DNA of 23,705 nt from Conidiobolus incongruus B7586 (GCA_000697335.1 JNEM01013612.1:1-23705); one strand, 5' to 3'; counted from the first letter of the stretch, positions 10,573 through 19,623 are shown. Translations and numbers: made by a program. The notes: generated by a model from the sequence alone, not told the origin.

Positions 10573-12516
10573 ATGAAATTCACAACTGTTATTCTCGCTG
10601 CTTTCGCTCTTGGCACCACCCAATCAGCTCCTCTCGTTGAAATGGACAAGAATTTGCCAGCTGGTATCGATAAAAAGACTTTGGATATGCTCTGGCCATT
10701 TATCGAACAATTATATACTAAAATTAAACAAATGAAAGATAATCAAAATGGTGGTAACCATTACTACCCCGGTTACCCTATTCCCGATAATAAACCAGGA
10801 AATGCTGGCAATACTGGTACTACTGGTAGTACTGGAAATAACGAAAACACTGGAAGCACTGGTACTAATGGTAGTACAGGAAATACTGGCAATACCGGAA
10901 GCACTGGTACTGATGAAAATAATGGAACTACTGGAAGTACTGGTACCAATGGCAACACCGGAAGTACCGGCACTAACGGTAATACTGGAAGCACTGGCAC
11001 TAATGGAAGTAATGGAACTAATGGAAACACTGGTACTAATGGTAATACTGAAACGCCAGGACAGCATGGAAACAACGGATCTCATTCAACTTACCCTATC
11101 CCTGGAAATAAGGAAAAGCCAAGTAATAATGGAACTACTGGAAATACTGGTGCTAATGGAAACACTGGAAATACTGGAAGTACTGGTACCAATGGCAACA
11201 CCGGAAGTACCGGCACTGATGGCAATACCGGACATACTGGCAATACCGGAAGCACTGGTACTGATGGAAATAATGGAACTACTGGAAGTACTGGTACCAA
11301 TGGCAACACCGGAAGTACCGGCACTAACGGTAATACTGGAAGCACTGGCACTAATGGAAGTAATGGAACTAATGGAAACACTGGTACTAATGGTAATACT
11401 GAAACGCCAGGACAGCATGGAAACAACGGATCTCATTCAACTTACCCTATCCCTGGAAATAAGGAAAAGCCAAGTAATAATGGAACTACTGGAAATACTG
11501 GTGCTAATGGAAACACTGGAAATACTGGAAGTACTGGTACCAATGGCAACACCGGAAGTACCGGCACTGATGGCAATACCGGACATACTGGCAATACCGG
11601 AAGCACTGGTACTGATGGAAATAATGGAACTACTGGAAGTACTGGTACCAATGGCAACACCGGAAGTACCGGCACTAACGGTAATACTGGAAGCACTGGC
11701 ACTAATGGAAGTAATGGAACTAATGGAAGCAATGGAACTAATGGAAGCACTGGTACTAATGGCAATACTGGAACACCAGGACAGCATGGAAACAACGGAT
11801 CTCATTCAACTTACCCTATCCCTGGAAAAAATGAAAAACCCAGTGAAGGCGGCAAGCCTGGTGAAAGTGGTAAACTTGGTGAAAGCGGCAAACCTGGTGA
11901 AAGTGGCAAGCCCGGTGAAAGTGGCAAACCTGGTGAAAGCGGTAAACCCGGTGAGAGTGGCAAGCCTGGTGAAAGTGGCAAACCTGGTGAAAGCGGCAAA
12001 CCCGGTGAGAGTGGCAAGCCTGGTGAAAGCGGCAAACCTGGTGAAAGTGGTAAGCCTGGTGAAAGCGGCAAACCTGGTGAAAGTGGTAAGCCTGGTGAAA
12101 GCGGCAAACCTGGTGAAAGTGGTAAGCCTGGTGAAAGTGGCAAACCTGGTGAAAGTGGTAAGCCTGGTGAAAGCGGCAAACCTGGTGAAAGTGGTAAGCC
12201 TGGTGAAAGCGGCAAACCTGGTGAAAGTGGTAAGCCTGGTGAAAGCGGCAAACCTGGTGAAAGTGGTAAGCCTGGTGAAAGCGGCAAACCTGGTGAAAGT
12301 GGTAAGCCTGGTGAAAGCGGCAAACCTGGTGAAAGTGGTAAGCCTGGTGAAAGTGGCAAACCTGGTGAAAGTGGTAAGCCTGGTGAAAGTGGCAAACCTG
12401 GTGAAAGTGGTAAGCCTGGTGAAAGTGGCAAACCTGGAGATAATGGCGATCATTCTTATCCTCTTCCCAAGCCTGCCACCAGCTGGTTCGACAAATTTTA
12501 TGGTTCAAAGTTCTAA
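10573..12516 (+). CDS. Secreted collagen-like (Gly-X-Y) repeat protein, gene A
   Basis: A 647-residue, apparently intact, intronless protein. The ATG at 10573 gives a clean signal peptide (MKFTTVILAAFALGTTQS, likely cleavage before Ala19); five codons further upstream are open but contain no other ATG. Residues 19 to about 60 form a charged, probably helical domain (LPAGIDKKTLDMLWPFIEQL). About 73-412 is a Gly-X-Y domain rich in Thr, Asn and Ser, interrupted by TYPIPGNKEKPS linkers. 430-621 is 32 copies of GES-GKP (the first ends in Leu). The tail 622-647 reads HSYPLPKP..SWFDKFYGSKF. No Cys is seen in the mature chain, and there is no membrane anchor or GPI signal. The Gly-every-third pattern is that of collagen-like proteins, which are secreted and may trimerise. 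A role in cell wall, spore surface or host contact is inference. Paralogues B and C follow on the same strand. Confidence 0.9.
   Translation: MKFTTVILAAFALGTTQSAPLVEMDKNLPAGIDKKTLDMLWPFIEQLYTKIKQMKDNQNGGNHYYPGYPIPDNKPGNAGNTGTTGSTGNNENTGSTGTNGSTGNTGNTGSTGTDENNGTTGSTGTNGNTGSTGTNGNTGSTGTNGSNGTNGNTGTNGNTETPGQHGNNGSHSTYPIPGNKEKPSNNGTTGNTGANGNTGNTGSTGTNGNTGSTGTDGNTGHTGNTGSTGTDGNNGTTGSTGTNGNTGSTGTNGNTGSTGTNGSNGTNGNTGTNGNTETPGQHGNNGSHSTYPIPGNKEKPSNNGTTGNTGANGNTGNTGSTGTNGNTGSTGTDGNTGHTGNTGSTGTDGNNGTTGSTGTNGNTGSTGTNGNTGSTGTNGSNGTNGSNGTNGSTGTNGNTGTPGQHGNNGSHSTYPIPGKNEKPSEGGKPGESGKLGESGKPGESGKPGESGKPGESGKPGESGKPGESGKPGESGKPGESGKPGESGKPGESGKPGESGKPGESGKPGESGKPGESGKPGESGKPGESGKPGESGKPGESGKPGESGKPGESGKPGESGKPGESGKPGESGKPGESGKPGESGKPGESGKPGESGKPGESGKPGESGKPGESGKPGESGKPGDNGDHSYPLPKPATSWFDKFYGSKF
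10788..11805 (+). repeat. Tandem repeat, 351-bp coding unit, about three copies
   Basis: Within gene A, a 351-bp unit (117 codons, 39 Gly-X-Y triplets) at 11086-11436 is followed by a nearly identical unit at 11437-11805. The second is 18 bp longer because of one extra GSNGTN. A shorter, more diverged unit precedes them, and its last 170 bp or so (10915-11085) match the others closely. Each unit ends with a GQHGNNGSHSTYPIPG linker. The near-identity indicates recent duplication or gene conversion. Confidence 0.88.
11860..12435 (+). repeat. 32 tandem copies of an 18-bp GESGKP-coding repeat
   Basis: 576 bp of uninterrupted 18-mers encoding Gly-Glu-Ser-Gly-Lys-Pro (first copy ends in Leu). From about 12040 to 12345 two synonymous versions alternate strictly (GAAAGTGGTAAGCCTGGT and GAAAGCGGCAAACCTGGT), giving a 36-bp higher-order repeat. 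This block is the likeliest part of the window to vary in length between strains. Confidence 0.93.
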
Positions 12517-12597
12517 ATACAAAAGATTTGATTGGTTTTCAATATATACTCCATATCATTTAATTGTTAAAACCTAATTTTCATAATACTTTATCAT

Positions 12598-12608
12598 TTT
12601 CAAATAAA
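12598..12608 (+). promoter_or_regulatory. Candidate polyadenylation signal of gene A
   Basis: TTTCAAATAAA lies 82 bp after the gene A stop codon. The identical 11-mer lies 84 bp after the gene C stop (17974-17984). The matched spacing in two paralogues supports a conserved 3'-end signal containing AATAAA. Confidence 0.5.
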
Positions 12609-13043
12609 TTTTATTTCTGTTAGTTTTCTATAAAATATTTTAAATATGTTATTAATTTATTAAGGTGAGATTTGTATCACTAAAATCTTATTATTTTTCA
12701 CAATCTATTTTTTTGCCATATAATACTAAAAATTTTCAGACTAAATGATATTATTCAATTAATCGATTTGTTAAATATATTCTGCTACTATTTCATTTTC
12801 ATATATTTATTTAACCAAGTATAAAATATTAAAATTATCTACTTTTGAAATATTATCATTATCCAAATAACTTTTTTTAAATAAACAAGATATTTTGGAT
12901 AATTGAAATGAGAAACTAAATCATCTCCTATTTAAAACATAAAGAACATTATGATAACAATCAAGAAAATGATTTAAATTTGATGAATTGAACATTTTCT
13001 TGAACATTAATCTTAACCAAAGAATTTGAATATTTCATTGAAG
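12609..13043. other. Intergenic AT-rich spacer
   Basis: Spacer downstream of gene A. No reading frame, repeat or RNA gene was recognised. Confidence 0.55.
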
Positions 13044-13480
13044 TGTCGGGTGTTAACACTGACAACAATGGGCTTTACGAGCTTAAACGGGGAATCGCCA
13101 GTGGTAAACGATAAATTACCACGTAATTAAGGGAAATTATTGGGGTTCACCAAAGTAGGTGAAAATGACTTGTTACGAATCGGGTTCTTTGAATAAAGTA
13201 AATATCTCACGCTCGTCACGACTCAACACTTTTGTGAGGGCTACGAGAAAAACTTAGAGACGGTATACTTTTGAAAATGAAGATAGAAGATGTGTTTATT
13301 AGTTTGCTTGTGATAATCTTATATTAGGTTCCATTGTTGATTTTTGTGGACATGAACAACTTACAGGCAGAAAGTAATAGGATCAACTAGTTCATGGGGT
13401 GTGATATCTCCAATGTGACTTCTCGAATCCTGCGGTAATCGGAGTTTCTTGAGTAATTGACAGGATTATTCTCCATCAGA
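13044..13480. other. GC-richer non-coding island, possible solo LTR or structured RNA
   Basis: This stretch has visibly more G and C than any other non-coding DNA in the window, no long reading frame and no recognised family. It opens with a palindrome at 13044-13064 (TGTC, GTGTTAACAC, GACA). A hairpin-capable segment at 13212-13247 pairs CTCGT with ACGAG, with an inner CTCA/TGAG pairing. The TGT start would suit an LTR left by recombination, but I found neither a matching CA end nor a target-site duplication. A non-coding RNA or an unknown repeat are alternatives. Confidence 0.35.
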
Positions 13481-14778
13481 AGCATAAAGTTATTTTTATT
13501 ATTATTATCAATTTATTCAGTGATTGTTTCTCTGTATTTTTATATTTAGGCCAAATATTTGACTTTAATTTAAATATCTGTCATAAATGATATTTAATTA
13601 ATATTACATTGTTTGGACTGGTACAATGTATTTTGAATAATATACATAATATATATAATAATATAACCAATAGAGACTTTATTCTGAATATTATGATAAT
13701 TATGTTAATATAAATGTTGGAAGGAGGTAAGTTCATCCTCAAATATAGACAACACCGAGTTCAAGGTTGAATAAAATCTATCCAGAGATATAAGAGAAAA
13801 TAATTTCAATAATAATATGAATTTTCATATTAAAATTATCAATTTCATACCAAATTATGCAAATATCGTATTTTAAAAAAGGATAGGATTATAATTTTAG
13901 CAAAAAATTGATATAATATCAACTCATTTAAATCTAGTATTGATTCTCTATCAGCATTGTGATAAAATGATTTTCAAGAATTCAAATAATTAAATTCTCA
14001 CTAGTTGACAGTAAAAGAAATGGTTATTAAATTTTAATAATAATTTAATTAATATTGACTGGGCAGTAAACTTTATTTACCATGATTATTTTAAAACATA
14101 TTAAAGTTGTAATCTAATTACATTTTCACTAAGGGAACCTAAATCATAATTATTACTATAATAACCTCGTGATTTTTTACAATAAGGATATTAATATTAC
14201 AATGTATAAAAGTGTACAGAACAAGTAACACTAATGAAGTAGTATTTTATTAAGATATATTTTGAAATATTCAATTAATTATATTGAAAATTGAATAAAT
14301 GCTTAAACAGTTTTATATGAATATTAGTATTTCGCCTTTCTATAAACTTCTTAATGACGAAAAATATAGATTTATAGATTTAATGTAACATTATAAATAT
14401 ACAATTAACATCAAAAATATTCATTAATTTTAAATTGATTAAAATTTAAAGTAATTGAAGCAAAATAAATACTATTGAGTTGAATTTATGCCAAACCATT
14501 TTGGGTTTGATATTTAGCAAAAATGCTCAAAAATTTTATTTGGTTAATAAGAATTCAATTCTTTCATAGTTTAATAGGGTTTAATATCTGGGCTAAAGTA
14601 GTATTATGAATAGTCTTTTAATAACACTAAAATTATGAAATATGTAATTAATAGGAAAGATTTGGATTATAAATCAAGTATTAATTTGACTGGCGATTAA
14701 TTTTACACTAACAGAGTAATTATTAAATCAAAACATTAATTTCCATCTAGTATCTGATACAATATATTATTACAAAAA
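13481..14778. other. Intergenic AT-rich spacer
   Basis: Nothing gene-like was found. The sequence returns to the AT-rich background after about 13490. Short homopolymer and TA-rich runs only. Confidence 0.55.
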
Positions 14779-15400
14779 GTGAGAATTTCGACTGTTATTC
14801 TTGATGCTTTCGCTATACCACCCACTCAATCAGTTTCTATGTAAACTTTGGGCAAGAATTTACTAGCGATTATTGATGATGAAATCGAGAATGTGTTAGC
14901 CGGAATTTAAAGTGTTCATAAAAAAGTCATGAATACTCTACCAAGAATAATGATGAGTAACAAAATGAAGATACTAAATTTGGCAACCATAGTTATCCTG
15001 CAGGTAACGGCAAGTCAAGTGGCCATGGAAAGACTGGGGATGCTACCAAGTCTTGTGATAATTCAATGCCTGGTGATCATTTTAAGAGTGATAACAATAC
15101 CAAGCCTAGTGACCATAATTACCCTGATAATGATAGTAATACTCATGACTATGGAAAACCTGGTAATTTTGTTAAACTTAGAGATAACGACAGTTATCAT
15201 CAATTCTGAAAAACTCACAGTCATTGGAAAAATGATCAGGATGAAAAACATGAAAGCAGTCACAAACCAGGCAATGACGAAACTATGACAAGGATGAAAA
15301 ACCTGGTAATTATTACACTCTTTGTGAAGATAAAAATCCAGGTAATTAGGCATCTCTGGTTACAAATGTAAGCTTTGAATCGATTAATCTTCCAGCCAAA
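14779..15400 (+). pseudogene. Pseudogene of the secreted collagen-like family, copy B
   Basis: Degraded paralogue of genes A and C. The signal-peptide region aligns codon for codon (ACTGTTATTCTTGATGCTTT), but the initiator is GTG (14779-14781). Stops occur in the ancestral frame at 14842-14844 (TAA) and 14908-14910 (TAA). The Gly-rich repeat region then continues in a different frame from about 14950 with GNHSYPAGNGKSSGHGKTGD, SDHNYPDND and DYGKPGN motifs. That frame ends at 15206 (TGA). Further KPGN-type pieces run to 15349, and a remnant of the C-terminal tail (GGTTACAAATGTAAGCTTTG, from 15358) aligns with the GYNWINKLF region of gene C. It still shows the Tyr-Pro punctuation. No functional product is expected. 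The extent is set by similarity, so the right end is approximate. Confidence 0.8.
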
Positions 15401-17002
15401 ATCGGGACCATTCCTTCCATCTATATAATAGCGATTTCTATTTGAATTACAAATTTTTCATTTTTAGATGTTTTCTTAATTATTTAATCGTTCAAATCTG
15501 ACTAACTGATGTTATAAAATATTATTAAGAATTTTTCTTCATTTTCTTATATTTTAATAAGTTTTTTGATCACATCTGTTATTATTCGTATTCATTTAAA
15601 TCATACAGAAATATTTTTTTCAAAGTATACTTTAGCAGTATAGTTTTTTTTCAAATTACTATATATATTAATATATTTTATTCTTATTATTAAAACTCAA
15701 TTACTTCATACAAAATGAACAAGCCATATTATTATATTATTTAAATTTCTATTCGTTAGATTTAATAAAGTATATCTAATATTAATTTTTAAATGTTCAA
15801 TCATAAAATATAAAAATAAGTGTCTGATCTTGATATTTTTAATGTATAAAATTTATAAATTTATTAGCTTCTTGTATAATGATTATGTTAAGAGACTAAT
15901 TCTCTAAATTCTTATATATATTTCTCTATAATTCAATTGACTACAAATTATATGATTAACTTATACTTTTATAGCTAAATTAATTGTATAAATAATATTA
16001 AATCATTTAATAAACTAGGTTCCTTTTTTTCCTCTCAATTCTTGCTATTTCTGATCTTTTCTACTACTTCTAAGATTGAGGCTACATTCTATCAATATTA
16101 TAGTATATTGGCACTACCTAATATAAATCCTAATATATCAGTGACTCATCTCGGTTCGAAGCTTAATTAAACTTTGTTTACTTTTCCACGTTATATTACC
16201 ACATTCTGTGCCACACTACTTTTATATTAAGTCTTCCTCTGCACTATATTGGTAATTTTTACCACTACACTTACAAACCATTTTTTAACTCACAAATTCA
16301 TATAAATATTGAATTAATACTATAATAATAATTTTATAGACATTTATACTAATGAACCCTCATGATTTAAAAGTAATGTAATTATTTCTCAGAGTGTCTT
16401 AACCATTAATCATTAAATAATTTTTTGGCAATTAATTTTATAGACTAATTTAAGATTATATTTAAAATAAATTAATATAATTAGCCAAATTAAAATACTC
16501 AATTTATTTAAAGGCTATGGTTAAATCAACACGATGATCTTATAATAATATAGTACAAAAATGGCAAAAATATTTAATTTCTAATATAAATATAATTAAT
16601 TTGTTTTTTAACATAATGTGATTTAAAATTTTCTATATATATTTAAAAGCTTTGAAATAACCATGAGTAGTTGAATAGAAAATCAATAGGATTAAATTTT
16701 TATGTCATTAACATTTTTATTAAACATATCGATATATATTGGTATACTAAATCAAAAAATAATACTCTATTAGTTTAAAATATTCTAAAAATATTCCTAA
16801 TACATATATATTCATGAATAAGGACTATAATGAATTGTCACAATTAATCAATTTTAAGTAATACAAACCATTTAGCAGAGGGCGTGTTTCTCGAATTTAT
16901 GCGGATCCATAATATAGTTCCAAATCACCACAAAATTATCATTCTTTGATTATCTGACACCAACTGAAATTGCAAATTTATTGAATATTGCCTAATCATT
17001 GC
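15401..17002. other. Intergenic AT-rich spacer
   Basis: No gene was found. At about 16020-16290 the + strand becomes pyrimidine-rich with more C than the background (complement A/G-rich) and contains the inverted repeat TGGTAA-TTT-TTACCA near 16250; it may be an unrecognised element. The last part is upstream sequence of gene C. Confidence 0.5.
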
Positions 17003-17016
17003 AAATAAAGGTTAAT
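17003..17016 (+). promoter_or_regulatory. Shared upstream motif of gene C
   Basis: AAATAAAGGTTAAT, 137 bp before the gene C ATG, matches sites upstream of gene A (10184-10196 and 10216-10228). TTGCCTAAT at 16988-16996 is the second shared word. Function unknown. Confidence 0.3.
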
Positions 17017-17152
17017 CAATATCATTACTGAGTTTGTCATTATATTATTTTCAACCATTAGTTTGAGAGTTTTTCCAGCTTAGGAATCAGAAAACCAACC
17101 AACTAAATAATTAATTTTGATATTGTATTTTATATGATTTTTAATTAATAAT

Positions 17153-17890
17153 ATGAAATTTTCAACTGTTATTCTGTGCGCTCTCACTCTCGGAACTACC
17201 CAATCGGTTCCTGTCGAAGTTTTAGACAAGAGTTTGCCAGCTAATATCGATAATGAAATCTTTAAAATGCTTTTACCTTTTTTCAATCAATTCGTAATAA
17301 GGTTTAAGGAATATTCTGCTCAGAACAATAGTGCTTATCCAGTTCCAAATACTAAACCTGGAAATAATGAAAACACTGGCAATGTATGAAGCACTGGTAA
17401 CAATCGTAACAATGGGAATAATAGAGGAAACCCATCTTATCCTATTCCAGGTGACAATGGTAAGCCTGGCGATAATGAAAAATCTGATGACAATGGTAAA
17501 CCTGATAACAACGGCAAGCCTAGTGATCATGGAAAGCCTGGTGGTCATTACGACGCCGGAAATAATGAAAGCACTGGCAACACTAGTAGTAATGGAAAGC
17601 CTGAAGAGCACGGTAATAATGGAAGTCATTCATCTTACCCAATTCCTGGCAACAACGGAAACACTGATAATACTGGTAATAATGGCAAACCCGGTGAACA
17701 TAACCAATCCGGTGATAATGGAAATACTGGATCTCACGTTGGTTACCCTACTGATGGTAATAACGGTAAGCCTGGAAATCATGAATCCACTGGTCATACT
17801 GGCCAACAATCTTACCCTCTTCCCAACGCAGGTTACAATTGGATCAACAAACTTTTTGATCCTAAAGCATTCAGCGGATTCACTATGTAA
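17153..17890 (+). CDS. Secreted collagen-like family protein, gene C, with one in-frame TGA
   Basis: Paralogue of gene A. The ATG at 17153 gives a signal peptide (MKFSTVILCALTLGTTQS) and the same helical N-terminal domain (LPANIDNEIFKMLLPFFNQF). The frame meets TGA at 17387-17389 after 78 residues, then stays open for 166 more codons to TAA at 17888. That downstream part carries every family hallmark: Gly-rich KPGDN/KPGNH repeats, PSYPIPG, SSYPIPGNN and QSYPLPN linkers, and the C-terminal GYNWINKLFDPKAF tail. Its Gly-X-Y pattern is looser than in gene A. It could be a recent nonsense allele (GGA to TGA is one base), a read-through gene or a sequencing error. An intron is less likely: GTATGA at 17384 resembles a donor, but no AT-rich intron or good in-frame acceptor follows. 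TGA ends the MGST3 gene here, so a recoded TGA is unlikely. If truncation is real, the 78-residue product keeps only the helical domain. Confidence 0.72.
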
Positions 17891-17973
17891 TATACTTAAA
17901 TATTCAATCTACTCTGATACACTAACAAGTTTATATTCTTTTGGCTGATTTATATTTAATAAAAAATACTTAA

Positions 17974-17984
17974 TTTCAAATAAA
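17974..17984 (+). promoter_or_regulatory. Candidate polyadenylation signal of gene C
   Basis: TTTCAAATAAA, identical to the site after gene A and at almost the same distance from the stop at 17888-17890. An additional AATAAA lies at 17958-17963. Confidence 0.5.
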
Positions 17985-19023
17985 CTAAATTTTTTTTATT
18001 TGCAATATTTATTTATTAAAGTCTGTATTAATAAATATCACAATATAATTTTTAATAATTTATTTTTTTTATCTTGTCAATTTGAAATACTAAAATAATT
18101 TAGATTAGATCATATTTTAGTATATAAATTTTTAGGTATTAACTTTGAAAACAATTTCTTAAAATTCAACCAATTTATCTTTATGTAAAGTGATCAAAAT
18201 TATTAAACGAAATTTAACCAAATAACTAATGAATTTAACATTGAAGATAAAGCAATTCAAAGTGTATCAATATTAAATATATTTATATTTCTCTAATACC
18301 TACTATAAAAATCATTAATTTTTAGTTCTTCATATACAGGATATTATAATAATATAATTACACTTTAACCATTTCAAACTTTCAAATTAAATATATAAAA
18401 ATTTGTGCAAAATTAATATTAAATTCATGACACGTTATTTGTCAGAATCAATATAGAAAAATGTCGATGCTACCTATAAATATTTGGGTGATTTTTGCAG
18501 GTTGAGAGATTTTAATTCATAATCTAACGATATATAGTTTACTAAAATTTAACTAAATTTTATTGTTTATTTATTGAAATTCACTTTATTATCGTCTTAT
18601 ATTTTTTAAATTATGACTAATAACTTATATCACTTCTTATTTCCATATTTAAATAATTGAATATTAATAAATAAAATTATGTTATTGTTTGTACAAAAAA
18701 ATGTTGAATTCCTTATAACATCAAGTTTACTGATTATCTAATATTTATTTAAAATAATGAATACAAAAATATATTGATAAACTTACACCTTTGGAAATTA
18801 TTTATTCAAAATAAATACTATATATACCTAACCCTGGGTGAGATTTTAAAATAATCAAACTATATATATATTGTTGACAAATGATATTTCAACATGAATA
18901 TTCGTGATTATTATCTCCAATTAAACATAAAATATATTTCTTGAATTTGGAACAATCCCAAAATGTAACCTCAATTTCAAGTATTTTAAATGATATCCTA
19001 TTCAGAATTTTTTAATCAAAAAA
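17985..19023. other. Intergenic AT-rich spacer
   Basis: No coding region, RNA gene or clear repeat was recognised. It includes the upstream region of the gene at 19024; no distinctive promoter motif is evident beyond AT-rich runs. Confidence 0.55.
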
Positions 19024-19623
19024 ATGAACGCTGATCTTCCAATATACGACTTATCAACAAAAGAGCATATGCCGACTGTTGATAGAGAGGTATGCAATTT
19101 AGTTTACTATATTGATAAATTTGAACTTCCAGAAGTATCTGTGGATTATTTTTTAGCCGTGGAGATATATAAGGTATCAAGTGTTGAAGATGCATTGAGA
19201 AATTATATAGAAGAGAAAAGACCTGGCTATAACGGTAAGCCATATTCACATTTTTTCGTATTACATGATAGTATCTGTGATTTGTATATAGTTGGCAATA
19301 ACTTATTGAAACATTATGATAACATGGCTTATGATGAAGATGACCATGGTAGGAATGCCAACATTGATTTTTGGTTATTTAGAGCCAGATACCATAAAAG
19401 CATGTTTATAGTTGCGGTTGATAGAATTGTGTTACAACAACCCGCTGAATGTTCTAATGCTGTTGAATTTGCTGAAATTGATGTTGACCATGCACAACCA
19501 CTTGACACGGTACTTGGTCATCAAGTTATTGGGTATGATACCTGGGAGTGTAGTAATTTACCGAAATGCCGTGAGCCGCATGAAGAAAGCGTAACACATA
19601 GTGTGGAGAAGCTTACTCTTTAA
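19024..19623 (+). CDS. Orphan hypothetical protein, 199 aa
   Basis: An intronless 199-residue reading frame starting at an ATG preceded by an A-run and ending in TAA. I do not recognise a family. The protein is acidic and soluble-looking, with no signal peptide and no membrane segment. It contains five Cys, two of them close together near the C-terminus (WECSNLPKCREP), several His and aromatic residues, and an Asp/Glu-rich loop (YDEDDHGRNANID). Predicted strands such as HFFVLHDSICDLYIVG and SMFIVAVDRIVL suggest a folded alpha/beta domain rather than low-complexity sequence. Composition is far less AT-biased than the flanks, which supports real coding. Neighbours on the same strand are a Lys-rich small protein and MGST3; no operon-like link is implied. 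It may be lineage-specific. Confidence 0.75.
   Translation: MNADLPIYDLSTKEHMPTVDREVCNLVYYIDKFELPEVSVDYFLAVEIYKVSSVEDALRNYIEEKRPGYNGKPYSHFFVLHDSICDLYIVGNNLLKHYDNMAYDEDDHGRNANIDFWLFRARYHKSMFIVAVDRIVLQQPAECSNAVEFAEIDVDHAQPLDTVLGHQVIGYDTWECSNLPKCREPHEESVTHSVEKLTL

Noticed and set aside
11860-12435. CRISPR-like array
   Set aside because: Repeats are contiguous without spacers and encode an in-frame hexapeptide.
10711-12508. Long minus-strand and alternate-frame reading frames over gene A (PGLPLSPGL-, FATFTRLTT- and HQVCHFHQAY-type repeats)
   Set aside because: They are by-products of the tandem coding repeat. Only the + frame has a signal peptide, conserved ends and paralogues.
14929-15353. Open frames over pseudogene B on both strands
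   Set aside because: They are shadows. The family motifs (HSYPAG, SDHNYP, YGKPGN) lie in a different frame from these ORFs.
16153-16162. GGTTCGAAGC as a tRNA T-arm / B box
   Set aside because: No matching acceptor stem, anticodon arm or A box could be found around it.
17387-17389. TGA read as Trp (alternative genetic code)
   Set aside because: MGST3 ends at a TGA at its expected length, and Trp is encoded by TGG in MGST3 and the repeat proteins.
17384-17450. GTATGA donor with the CCAG acceptor at 17449-17450 as an intron removing the TGA
   Set aside because: The 67-nt removal would shift out of the frame carrying the conserved linkers and tail, and the segment lacks the AT-rich character of the other introns.
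17331-17948. 205-codon overlapping frame on gene C
   Set aside because: Met/Ile/Leu-rich shadow of a Gly/Asn repeat. The conserved C-terminal tail is in the gene C frame.
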